Below, in pieces: positions 55,029 to 62,807 of a stretch of DNA of 64,000 nt (within the stretch, counting starts at the first letter, position 1; the number at the start of each line of letters is the position of its first letter). The translations under genes and the position numbers were made by a program. The notes under the pieces were generated by a model. It worked only from the letters and a program-made list of their open reading frames with translations. It was not told the DNA's origin and did no database searches. Origin of the DNA: Frigoriglobus tundricola (GTDB lineage Bacteria; Planctomycetota; Planctomycetia; Gemmatales; Gemmataceae); contig NZ_CP053452.2 in assembly GCF_013128195.2 (NCBI RefSeq), forward strand, positions 5,890,001-5,954,000, written 5' to 3'.

Positions 55029-56249
55029 TTAGAAGAAGAAGCCGATACCCACGTTGAACCCGTGGACCAACCGGAACACCTTGGTCGCGTACCCCGGGTC
55101 GATGTTCCCGTAGTTGAACCCGACGGGGTTCTTCATGTACTGGGTGTTGAAGTACGACATGCCCATGTACCCGAGCCGCATCTGGACCCCTTCGACCGGG
55201 TAGAACCACATGTTCAACTCGGCCGTGGCACTGGGCACCACCGCGTAGGACAGCCGGCCGTACTTCGATTGGACCCCCCCGTTGCCGATCGTGCCGTCCC
55301 CGCTGCCCCCGCCCTCGTACTTGGCCCGCATCTTTTCCACGTCCAGGAACGCGGCCCCCGTCACGTCGAGGCTGGCCGAGAACATGTTCCCCAGGTACAC
55401 CTCGTGCCCGGCCCCGACGAACAGACCGTACATCCGTTGGGACAGGTTGTTGGTGTACTTCGCGGTGTACGCCGGGCTCTGGTTGCCGACGTTGTCGTAA
55501 TCCTGCGTGAGCCAGTAGAACTTGTCGTAGAACCAGGCGTACCGGGCCCCGGCCAGTGCGTAGATGCTGCTGTAGTCGGTCGCGAACATCGGGCTCCGGA
55601 GCCCGAGGTCGGCCTGGGTGTACGACGCGGAGAACTTCGTGTCCATCTGGCTCGCCCCGTTCCAGATGCCCACGGTCTGGAACCCGCCGTTGGCCGTCGT
55701 GTCGGCGGCGGTCTTGAACTGCGGCCCGTTGAACGCCGCGTTGAAGTTGTACACCGGCGACGACAGGAACGAGTCGGCCAGGTTCTGCCCCGTGTTGAAC
55801 CCCTGCGGGACCGCGGACGCGCCGGACGAGTAGTTCGCCCGGAACGTGTTCATGTAGTTCGCATAGATCCGCACGCCGGTGTCGAACTTGTACCCGATTT
55901 CGAGACGGTAGCCGGGTTGCAGCGTGTACGGGCCGCCGATCTGGTTGGCGGTCAGCGCCGGCCTCCCGCTCCCGATGAACTGGCCCGGCGTACCGGTAAG
56001 CGTCCCGGAGCTGTCGTAGAACCCGCGGATGGCGATCGTCTCGTTCCCGATCGCCTTCGTTTGCATCAGCATCACGTATTCGACGCTGGCATAGAAGCCC
56101 GGCTGCCCGGCCTGCCCGGTCGGGATCGGGATGGTCGGGTCGCTGTTGAGCGGCACCGGAAACCCGCCCTCTTGGGCCGAGACCGGTGCCGGCAACCCGA
56201 CGGCCGCAATCGCCGCCAACACGGTTCCCCAGATGTACCGATGGCGCAT
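55029..56249 (-). CDS. Outer-membrane beta-barrel protein (Gemmata type, BBP7-like)
   Basis: 406 residues from the ATG at 56249 (MRHRYIWGTVLAAIAAVGLP), with a signal peptide ending at VSAQ; a start at 56258 is also possible. The mature part has alternating amphipathic beta strands: YRLEIGYKFDTGVRIYANYM, SIYALAGARYAWFYDKFYWL, RMYGLFVGAGHEVYLGNMFS, ATAELNMWFYPVEGVQMRLG, GMSYFNTQYMK, and it ends FNVGIGFFF, with a terminal Phe as in outer-membrane proteins recognised by BamA. This matches planctomycete BBP7-like barrel proteins. It is thus placed in the outer membrane; function unknown. Confidence 0.88.
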   Translation of the reverse strand: MRHRYIWGTVLAAIAAVGLPAPVSAQEGGFPVPLNSDPTIPIPTGQAGQPGFYASVEYVMLMQTKAIGNETIAIRGFYDSSGTLTGTPGQFIGSGRPALTANQIGGPYTLQPGYRLEIGYKFDTGVRIYANYMNTFRANYSSGASAVPQGFNTGQNLADSFLSSPVYNFNAAFNGPQFKTAADTTANGGFQTVGIWNGASQMDTKFSASYTQADLGLRSPMFATDYSSIYALAGARYAWFYDKFYWLTQDYDNVGNQSPAYTAKYTNNLSQRMYGLFVGAGHEVYLGNMFSASLDVTGAAFLDVEKMRAKYEGGGSGDGTIGNGGVQSKYGRLSYAVVPSATAELNMWFYPVEGVQMRLGYMGMSYFNTQYMKNPVGFNYGNIDPGYATKVFRLVHGFNVGIGFFF

Positions 56250-56595
56250 GACCCACATCCCCCATTCACGACATTGACGAGCAACCGGGACAGGCTCCCC
56301 AACCTGTTCCGGCCCGGCGCCCGGTTCGAACCGGGACACCGTTCCCCTGTACGGCCCTTCGCGCCCGCCTTGGTTGCAGCGGTCACGGAAAGTCGCGGGG
56401 ACGATAACGACCCGCCCGCCACGGTCAAGCGTTATTCGCCCGAAATGGCCGTTTCGCCTGGAAAAGTCGGGACTTCCGCGTGCCCCGGCGCGAAGCTGGA
56501 GGGGCCGCCGGGGCGGCGGCAAACGGCGCCGACCCGCGCGCCGTTGGGTGTTGGGGGGGCCGCGCAAGCGGGGCACGCAAAAACAGGAGCTTACG
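56250..56595. other. Divergent promoter region between the barrel protein and the serine hydrolase
   Basis: 346 bases with no gene. A short hairpin (CCGGGACAGG, CCTGTTCCGG) lies near 56286-56313. The hydrolase GTG at 56596 has AGGAG 8 bases upstream. The longer in-frame extension of the hydrolase to 56374 is low-complexity Arg/Gly-rich and is not believed. Confidence 0.5.
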
Positions 56596-58074
56596 GTGCG
56601 ATTTCTGACCCCGGTCCTGGCCTCGGTTCTGGCGCTCGCGCCGGTCCGCGGTGACGAACCGAAGCCGGAGGCCGTGGACGCGGCCCTGGAGCGTGCCCGC
56701 AAGGCGTTTCAGGTGCCCGGCGGCGCCGCCGCCGTCGTGCGCGGCGACCAAACGCTCGTCCTGAAGGGCTACGGCCGGCGCCGCGCCGACGCGGACGACC
56801 CGGTCACAGTGGACACGGTCTTCCCGCTCGCGTCCTGCACCAAACAGTTCACCACGGCGCTACTGGCGGTGCTGGTGGACGACGGGGCGCTCGCCTGGGA
56901 CGATCCGGTGAAGACGCACCTGCCCGCGTTCAAGCTCTCCGATCCGAACGCGAACGCGCTGCTCACCGTCCGCGATCTCGTTTCCCACCGCACCGGGCTC
57001 GGGGGCCACGACCTGCTCTGGTACCGCGCGCCGTGGAACCTCGATCACACGCTGAAACAGGTTCCGCTCCTGCCGCTCGATTACCCGTTCCGCGGCGGGT
57101 ACCGGTATTCCAGCATCCCGTTCATGGCCGCCGGCCGGATCGCGGAGGGGTGCGGGAAGGAGAAGTGGGAGAAACTCGTCCTCGAGCGCCTCTGCGAACC
57201 GCTGGAGATGAAGGGCGTGAGTTTCACCACAACGCAGATCCCCGGGACCGCCGATCGCGCCCACGGGCACCGGCGGAACAAAGCGGGCAAGATCGAGAAG
57301 ATGGCGGAGTACGAGATGACGGAACCGAACCCGTCCGGATCAATGAACGCGACGGCCCGCGACCTGGCCGCGTGGCTCCAGTTCCAGGTGGGGGAGGGCG
57401 TCGCGCCGAGCGGCAAACGCCTGGTGTCCACCAAAGCGCTCCTCGAGACGCGCACGCCGCAAACCATCATGCGACTGGACGAGGCGGGGAAGGCACTGTT
57501 TCCGGAGACGGTGCAGGTGAGTTACGCGATGGGCTGGGTGGTGAACGACTACCGCGGGCTGAAGGTGGTCGGCCACGGCGGGCTGATCGACGGGTTCCGC
57601 ATTCAGCTCACCCTCGTGCCGGACAAGGATCTGGGCTTCGCGGTGCTGACCAACCTGCACGACACGCGGATGCCGATGGCCGTGACGAACACGCTCATCG
57701 ACCTCTACTGCGACCTGCCCCCGAAGGATTGGAACGCGTACTACCGCAAGGTGGAAGACGACGCGGCGGAGGCACGTAGGAACGGCCTGGCGACCCGCGA
57801 CAAGGCGCGCGACCCGGATGCGAAGCCGGCGCTCCCGCTCGCCGCCTACGCCGGCGAGTACACGCACCCGGCCTACGGTACCGCGACCGTTGCATTCGCG
57901 GGCGGCAAACTCGGCGCGCGTTACAGCAGCTTCCGTTACCCGCTGGAGCCATACGACCATGACGCGTTCCGCATCACGGACGGCTTCTTCGCCGACGAAC
58001 TCGCCGTGTTCACCGTGAAGGACGGAGCGGTGACCGGACTGAAACTGTCCGGGATCGAATTCCAGCGGAAGTGA
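56596..58074 (+). CDS. Serine hydrolase, beta-lactamase class C-like, with C-terminal domain
   Basis: 492 residues, GTG start (AGGAG upstream). Signal peptide MRFLTPVLASVLALAPVRGD (first codon read as Met). Motif 1 is VFPLASCTKQFTTALLAVLV, the SxxK site (SCTK). Motif 2 is GGYRYSSIPFMAAGRIAEGC, where YSS replaces the usual YxN. Motif 3 is VGHGGLIDGFRIQLTLVPDK, with HGG in place of KTG. A ~120-residue C-terminal lipocalin-like domain (LAAYAGEYTHPAYGTATVAF) follows, as in esterase-type PBP-like proteins (DUF3471-like). Likely an exported peptidase or esterase; the substrate is unknown. A relative is at the left edge of the window. Confidence 0.93.
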   Translation: MRFLTPVLASVLALAPVRGDEPKPEAVDAALERARKAFQVPGGAAAVVRGDQTLVLKGYGRRRADADDPVTVDTVFPLASCTKQFTTALLAVLVDDGALAWDDPVKTHLPAFKLSDPNANALLTVRDLVSHRTGLGGHDLLWYRAPWNLDHTLKQVPLLPLDYPFRGGYRYSSIPFMAAGRIAEGCGKEKWEKLVLERLCEPLEMKGVSFTTTQIPGTADRAHGHRRNKAGKIEKMAEYEMTEPNPSGSMNATARDLAAWLQFQVGEGVAPSGKRLVSTKALLETRTPQTIMRLDEAGKALFPETVQVSYAMGWVVNDYRGLKVVGHGGLIDGFRIQLTLVPDKDLGFAVLTNLHDTRMPMAVTNTLIDLYCDLPPKDWNAYYRKVEDDAAEARRNGLATRDKARDPDAKPALPLAAYAGEYTHPAYGTATVAFAGGKLGARYSSFRYPLEPYDHDAFRITDGFFADELAVFTVKDGAVTGLKLSGIEFQRK

Positions 58075-58165
58075 CATCGATTCGCTTCGCGGGGCCGGCT
58101 TATTTCCCTGGGACCGCGGGCCGGTCACAGTACGCGCCGGTTCCTGATGCACCGGAGGCGGCACG

Positions 58166-59851
58166 ATGACGAACGTCGATACCCACCCCCGTTGGCGGCT
58201 ATTGGCGGCCCTGGTGCTGGTCGGTGCGGCGGCGCTGTACTTCGTCCGGCTCGGGGAGCGGGCGCTGTGGTCCGAGGAATTGCGCTGGGCCGAGATCCCG
58301 CGCGAGATGGCGCACACCGGCGATCTGTTCTGGCCGACCATCAACGCTCGGACGTACTACGACAAGCCGCTCGGCTCGTACTGGCTGGTGCTGGCCGCGG
58401 CCCCGCTGGCGGGCGGCATTAACGAACTCGCCGCGCGCCTGCCCGCCGCCGTTTCTGGTGTCCTGTCGGTCGGGTTGCTGATCGCTCTCGCCCGGCGGTT
58501 CGGCGCGGACGGCCGGGTCGCGGCCCTGGCGGGTGCGGTGCTGGCGACGAGCTACGGGTTCGTGTTCTTCTCCCGAACCGCGTCGAGCGACGTCGAAACG
58601 GTGGCGGGGGTGCTCGCCGCCCTGTGGATCGCGTCCGGTCCGGAGGGCCGGTGGCCCGCGACGCGGACCCTCGGGTTCTGGCTCGTGATGGCCGCCACTT
58701 CGCTCACGAAGGGGCTGCTCGGGTTCGCCCTCCCGCTCCTGGTCGTGGGCTGTTACCACACGTTCGCCGTTTACACTCCCTCTGCACCGGGCGCGCTCAA
58801 CTGGGTACGGGCCGCCGTCGCCCGTAACGGGTGGCTGCTCAACGGCTGGTCTCTGCTGGCGGTTCCCGTCGCGGTCGCGGCGTACTTCGCCCCGTTCGCG
58901 GTCTCGGTCTCCCAAACCGGATCGGACGAGGGGCTCGGGATGGTGTGGCGGGAGAACATCCGGCGGTTCTTCGACGCCCACAACCACCGCGGACCGATCT
59001 ACCTGTACACCTACGTCATTCTGGGGCTGCTCGCCCCGTGGTCGCTGCTGCTGCCGGCCGCTCTCGTGCGCGCGCACCAGACCCGCGACCACCTGGACCG
59101 CTTCGCGCTCGCGTTCTTCTGGGCGGTGTTCGTGTTCTTCACCCTGTCGTCGTCGCGGCGGTCCTACTACCTGCTTCCGGTTCTTCCGGCCGCGGCGCTC
59201 CTGGTCGCACGGGTGGTTCTCGCGGAAACGGCCGAGTTGGGACTCTGGGCGTGGCGCTTGCGGACCGGCGGGTACGCTCTGACCGCAAGCGGGGCGGTGA
59301 CCGCCGGGCTGGCCGCCGTCGTACCGCCGTCGGTACTCGGGGCGGGGTGGGCCGAGTCGCCCGGGTTGCCACGGCCGGGGCTCTTCCTGGCCGGATGGCT
59401 GGTCGTTGCTGTTTGCATCGGCCTGTCGGTCGTCCGGTTCACGCCGACCCGGATCGGCGCCAGCCTGGTCGCGATCGCCGCATGGGGAATGGGTTACGCG
59501 TATCTCGCGGCCCTGCCGGACCTGGAGTCGTACCGCACGACCCGGCCGTTCCTGGCGCACGTTCGGGAGGTGACGGCGGACCGGCCGGCCGACGTGGCGC
59601 TGTACCGAACTCGCGAGGCCGTCTGGTACCTCGACCCGGGGGCGGCGCTGGCCGAGTGCGAATCGCCGGAGGAGTTGGCGGCCCGACTGGAGGCGAAGTC
59701 GGCCCGGTGGGGGCTCTTGAAGGAACAGGATCTCGGCCCGGTGGCCGGCCGCGTGCGGGTGGTGGTCCGGGAGCCCTGGCACGCCTGGGAGGGATCGGAC
59801 GTGGTCGGCAAGAAGATGGTGCTGGTCGAGTTGGCGGCGGGGGCGAATTAG
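58166..59851 (+). CDS. ArnT/PMT-like glycosyltransferase (GT39/GT83), multi-pass
   Basis: 561 residues with ~10-12 hydrophobic helices (LLAALVLVGAAALYFVRLGE, FALPLLVVGCYHTFAV, LLAVPVAVAAYFAPFAV, FALAFFWAVFVFFTLSSSRR). The first external loop, LWSEELRWAEIPREMAHTGD, then NARTYYDKPLGSYWLVLAAA, is the DE-x-RYA...KPPL-type signature of lipid-phosphosugar transferases. A hydrophilic C-terminal end follows the last helix. It would transfer a sugar from a polyprenyl carrier to lipid or protein at the outer face of the inner membrane. Acceptor unknown. A short family A half-repeat lies upstream near 58104. Confidence 0.9.
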   Translation: MTNVDTHPRWRLLAALVLVGAAALYFVRLGERALWSEELRWAEIPREMAHTGDLFWPTINARTYYDKPLGSYWLVLAAAPLAGGINELAARLPAAVSGVLSVGLLIALARRFGADGRVAALAGAVLATSYGFVFFSRTASSDVETVAGVLAALWIASGPEGRWPATRTLGFWLVMAATSLTKGLLGFALPLLVVGCYHTFAVYTPSAPGALNWVRAAVARNGWLLNGWSLLAVPVAVAAYFAPFAVSVSQTGSDEGLGMVWRENIRRFFDAHNHRGPIYLYTYVILGLLAPWSLLLPAALVRAHQTRDHLDRFALAFFWAVFVFFTLSSSRRSYYLLPVLPAAALLVARVVLAETAELGLWAWRLRTGGYALTASGAVTAGLAAVVPPSVLGAGWAESPGLPRPGLFLAGWLVVAVCIGLSVVRFTPTRIGASLVAIAAWGMGYAYLAALPDLESYRTTRPFLAHVREVTADRPADVALYRTREAVWYLDPGAALAECESPEELAARLEAKSARWGLLKEQDLGPVAGRVRVVVREPWHAWEGSDVVGKKMVLVELAAGAN

Positions 59852-59888
59852 ATTGGGCGAAATCGGTCGGGCTCGGCGCCGCTCGGGA

Positions 59889-60087
59889 CCGAGGATTTCA
59901 CCACAAAGGCCGCACAAAGAAATAGAAGACCGCGAAGAGGACCCAATTCAGAAGGCACAAAGACGAGAACGATCAAGACGGACCGCATAGACCGGTTTGT
60001 TCTCTTTGTGGCCTCGGCCTTCTCAATTCTTGTCTCAATCATCGCCTTCTGTTTTCTTTGTGCCCCCTTTGTGGTGAAATCTTCGGT
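59889..60087. repeat. Long inverted repeat, family D (CACCACAAAGG)
   Basis: ACCGAGGATTTCACCACAAA pairs with TTTGTGGTGAAATCTTCGGT (about 18 of 20), and further in, GGCCGCACAAAGAAA pairs imperfectly with TTTCTTTGTGCCC. It lies between the convergent glycosyltransferase and ABC ATPase genes. The word CACCACAAAGGCACAAAG is one I have seen scattered in other bacterial genomes, which points to a widely spread repeat. Confidence 0.8.
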
Positions 60088-60123
60088 CTTTTCGACCAGC
60101 GTCGTCCGGGCGAGGATGGTCGG

Positions 60124-60852
60124 TCAGCTCACCAGCGAGAAGAACAGTTCTTCCAGATCGTCCTGTTTGTACAACGTCCGCAGCTCCTCTAGCGTGCCGC
60201 AGACGACCACCTTGCCCTTCGCCATCACCGCGACGCGGTCGCACAGCTTCTCCACCTCGCGCATGATGTGCGTGGAGAAGATGATGGTTTTGCCCCGGCC
60301 CCGGAGCCGCTTCACGTTGTCCAGAACCGCCCGCTGAACCAGCACGTCCAGCCCGGCCGTCGGCTCGTCGAAGATCAGCACCGGCGGGTCGTTCACCAGT
60401 GCCCGCGCGATCGAGAGCTTTTGCTTCATGCCGGTACTCAACTGGCCGCCGCGCACGTCGCGGAAGTCGGTCATCTGGAGCGTGGCGAACAGCTCCTCCA
60501 TACGCGGCTGCAACACGTCCGGGTGGATCTGGTTCAACCGGCCGTAATACTCGACCATCTCCCACGCGGTCATGCGGTCGTACACGCCGGTGTTCGCCGA
60601 CAGGAACCCGACGTGCCGGCGCACCTCGCCGGGCTGCGTCACCACGTCGAAGTCCGCGACGGTGGCGGTGCCGGCGGACGGCGTGAGGACGGTGCAGAGC
60701 ATCCGGAGCGTGGTCGTCTTGCCGGCGCCGTTCGGGCCGAGGAGCCCGAACACCTCGCCCGGCCGCACGGTGAACCGCACCGAATCGACGGCCGTCACCC
60801 GCTCGCCGCCCGCGCCGCGGAACCACTTCGACAGGTCACGCACTTCGATCAT
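60124..60852 (-). CDS. ABC transporter ATP-binding protein (NatA/drug-export type)
   Basis: 242 residues. Walker A in [21 protein letters not shown]-loop region [20 protein letters not shown] (with Asn-Thr in place of Gln), signature [20 protein letters not shown] (LSTGMKQK instead of LSGGQ), Walker B in [20 protein letters not shown], and H-loop [20 protein letters not shown]. These variations are typical of NatA-like and Gld/ABC-2 exporters. Its membrane partner is not in the window, so the cargo is unknown. The family D repeat stands at its 3' end. Confidence 0.95.
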   Translation of the reverse strand: MIEVRDLSKWFRGAGGERVTAVDSVRFTVRPGEVFGLLGPNGAGKTTTLRMLCTVLTPSAGTATVADFDVVTQPGEVRRHVGFLSANTGVYDRMTAWEMVEYYGRLNQIHPDVLQPRMEELFATLQMTDFRDVRGGQLSTGMKQKLSIARALVNDPPVLIFDEPTAGLDVLVQRAVLDNVKRLRGRGKTIIFSTHIMREVEKLCDRVAVMAKGKVVVCGTLEELRTLYKQDDLEELFFSLVS

Positions 60853-60898
60853 CGGTCTGTGGCTTCGTTTGTGAAGGAATGGCGGTCCGACCCGCGTT

Positions 60899-61594
60899 CT
60901 ACTCTTCGCCGTTCCTGTAATCTACGCGCCCGTCCCGTTTGCGTCCGAGCGCGTCGACCTGCCAGTACCGGCCGGAGATCGCGTCGAGACACGTGAGCCA
61001 GCCGCCGCCGTGCGCGTAGGTGTCGATGCAGACCGCGCCGGGGACCACCTTCGGCTGCCCCGTTTTCTGCGACGTGTGGCCGCAGATCACCGTTTTCCCC
61101 GACCGGTGCCGCATCGCCTCGCCGAGAAAATCCCAGAACAGCGCGTAGTCCGGCTGCTCGTGCATCTCGAAGCCGCCCAGCACGCCGGCGTGGACGAAGA
61201 TGAACTGGTCGCTCTCGTGGTAATCGACGAGTTCGTTTTGGAGGAAGTGCCAGTGGTCCGCGGGCACGTCCTCGAAGGTGCCGGTCCGGCCGGCCGCGGG
61301 GCCGTAGGAGCCGAGTGTCTGGACGCCGCCGACGCTGAGCCACATTTTCTTTTCGGAGTGCCCGCCGCGCCACGCGTCGAGCATCATGAGTTCGTGGTTC
61401 CCGCGCAGGCAGGTCACCGGCCGCGTCTTTTTCAGGTCGATGAGCCGGTTCAGCACCCCGCGCGAGTCCGGGCCGCGGTCGACGTAATCGCCGAGGGTGA
61501 TGAGGACGTCGTCCGGTTCGGGCCGCACCCAGGCGAGCAGGTCGTCGAGCGGGCCGAGGCAGCCGTGTATGTCGCCGATGGCGAGGACGCGCAT
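60899..61594 (-). CDS. PPP-family protein/diadenosine phosphatase (PrpA/ApaH-like)
   Basis: 231 residues. Motifs: [20 protein letters not shown] (GDxHG), [20 protein letters not shown] (GDxxDRG), [20 protein letters not shown] (GNHE), [10 protein letters not shown] (HAG) and [20 protein letters not shown] (GHT). A SHA-like end ([20 protein letters not shown]) follows. This layout is a bacterial Ser/Thr (PrpA-type) phosphatase. It dephosphorylates proteins, or hydrolyses Ap4A in ApaH. It is divergent from the HAD gene with 37 bp between starts. Confidence 0.94.
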   Translation of the reverse strand: MRVLAIGDIHGCLGPLDDLLAWVRPEPDDVLITLGDYVDRGPDSRGVLNRLIDLKKTRPVTCLRGNHELMMLDAWRGGHSEKKMWLSVGGVQTLGSYGPAAGRTGTFEDVPADHWHFLQNELVDYHESDQFIFVHAGVLGGFEMHEQPDYALFWDFLGEAMRHRSGKTVICGHTSQKTGQPKVVPGAVCIDTYAHGGGWLTCLDAISGRYWQVDALGRKRDGRVDYRNGEE

Positions 61595-61631
61595 GGAAGT
61601 CTCCGCGGAGAAGCTTCAGTATAACGCCGGG

Positions 61632-62309
61632 ATGCCGATCATTCTCTTTGACATCGACGGAACGCTCGTCCGCAGCGGCGGCGCCGGCAAGGCCGCAATG
61701 GAGGCCGCGCTGGTCGCCGCGTTCGGCGTGGCCGAGCTGCGCGACGAGGTGCCGTACAGCGGCCGCACCGACACCGCGATCACCCGCGACCTGCTCCGGG
61801 TCCACGGCATCGACGCGACCCCGGCGAACCAGCAGACGCTCCGCGACGCGTATCTTGCGCAGTTGCCCGGCAGTCTGGCTCTGAAGGGTGGAACCGTTTG
61901 CCCCGGTGTGCCCGAGTTGCTCGCGGCGGTGGCCGGCGCGCCCGGCGTGGTGCTCGGCCTGTTGACCGGCAACGTGCGGACCGGCGCGCGGACCAAGCTC
62001 GCCCACTTCGGGCTGTGGGACTTCTTCGCGTGCGGCGGGTTCGGTGACGACCACTTCGACCGCGACGACGTGGCCCGGTCGGCGCTCGCGTCGGTCCACG
62101 CGCACGTCGGGCGGGCCGTGGACCCGGCCGACGTGTGGGTGATCGGTGACACCCCGCTCGACGTGAGCTGTGCGCGGGCGATCGGGGCCAACGCGGTGGC
62201 CGTGGCGACCGGCTGGCACACGATGGACGAACTCGCCGGTCACAAACCGGACCTGATCTTCGACGACCTCTCCGACCACTCCCGGTTGCTGACCGCGTGG
62301 GGGCGGTAG
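61632..62309 (+). CDS. HAD-superfamily phosphatase (phosphoglycolate phosphatase-like)
   Basis: 225 residues from the ATG at 61632. Motif I is PIILFDIDGTLVRSGGAGKA (DIDGT), motif II is GVVLGLLTGNVRTGARTKLA (TGN), and the motif III/IV region is FGDDHFDRDDVARSALASVH followed by DVWVIGDTPLDVSCARAIGA (GDTPLDV). A helical cap (VPYSGRTDTAITRDLLRVHG) lies between motif I and II. It probably dephosphorylates 2-phosphoglycolate or a sugar phosphate. The overlong in-frame extension to 61497 runs into the divergent gene. Confidence 0.93.
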   Translation: MPIILFDIDGTLVRSGGAGKAAMEAALVAAFGVAELRDEVPYSGRTDTAITRDLLRVHGIDATPANQQTLRDAYLAQLPGSLALKGGTVCPGVPELLAAVAGAPGVVLGLLTGNVRTGARTKLAHFGLWDFFACGGFGDDHFDRDDVARSALASVHAHVGRAVDPADVWVIGDTPLDVSCARAIGANAVAVATGWHTMDELAGHKPDLIFDDLSDHSRLLTAWGR

Positions 62310-62354
62310 CTGGCGCGGGGTGAACCGGCCCCGATACACGAACCCGATGGCCAG

Positions 62355-62475
62355 CGAGCGGCGCGGCGTGAGCCCGCCGGTGCGACGCGGCACGAAGCGC
62401 CGGCGGGCTTACTGCCCGCGCCGTGTTGTCGGTGGTTGGCGGCGCCAACCGGCGGACTCACGCCGCGCCGCTCGC
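62355..62475. repeat. Inverted repeat, family G element 1
   Basis: CGAGCGGCGCGGCGTGAGCC at the left (about 62355-62374) pairs with ACTCACGCCGCGCCGCTCGC at the right (about 62456-62475), and CGCCGGTG with its partner. Spacer includes GCCGGCGGGC/GCCCGCGCC, so the element could fold into a long stem with a branched top. Confidence 0.8.
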
Positions 62476-62650
62476 GCGCTCGGGTTGTAGGTCGCGGTCG
62501 AGCGTGACTTTGCACGCGAGGCCCGACGGCGGACGCGCTATCCGGTTCTGCAACGCCGAGCAGCGCACGCGAGATCCGCAGAGCGGAGGGTCGTCGGGCC
62601 TCGCGTGCAAAGCCACGCTCGACCGCGACCTACAACCCGAGCGCGCGAGC
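62474..62650. repeat. Long inverted repeat, family G element 2
   Basis: The arms (about 62475-62527 and 62592-62650) are over 50 bp long: GCTCGGGTTGTAGGTCGCGG pairs with CCGCGACCTACAACCCGAGC, and TTTGCACGCGAGGCCCGACG with CGTCGGGCCTCGCGTGCAAA. This is the longest near-perfect stem in the window. The last bases of element 1 (GCTCGCGCGCTCGGG) overlap the first of this one. Confidence 0.88.
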
Positions 62651-62807
62651 GGGCCGACCGTTCCGCCCCCCCAGCTCTTGTCCGTTCTTTCCGCGCATTT
62701 CGTCTCTTTTCGCTCAAGTGTCAACCCACTCACCCCCGTCTGCCGAAACCAGTTGTGACGGATGCGCCACGGGTCGCGCGGGGCGCGCCATTTCACAGGA
62801 GTCAGGG

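Larger units (their letters stand above)
62310..62807. other. 498-bp gap filled by two tandem inverted repeats
   Basis: The gap between the HAD gene and the last gene holds the two inverted repeats listed below and about 130 bp of unremarkable sequence before the next start. No gene is supported in any frame. Confidence 0.7.
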
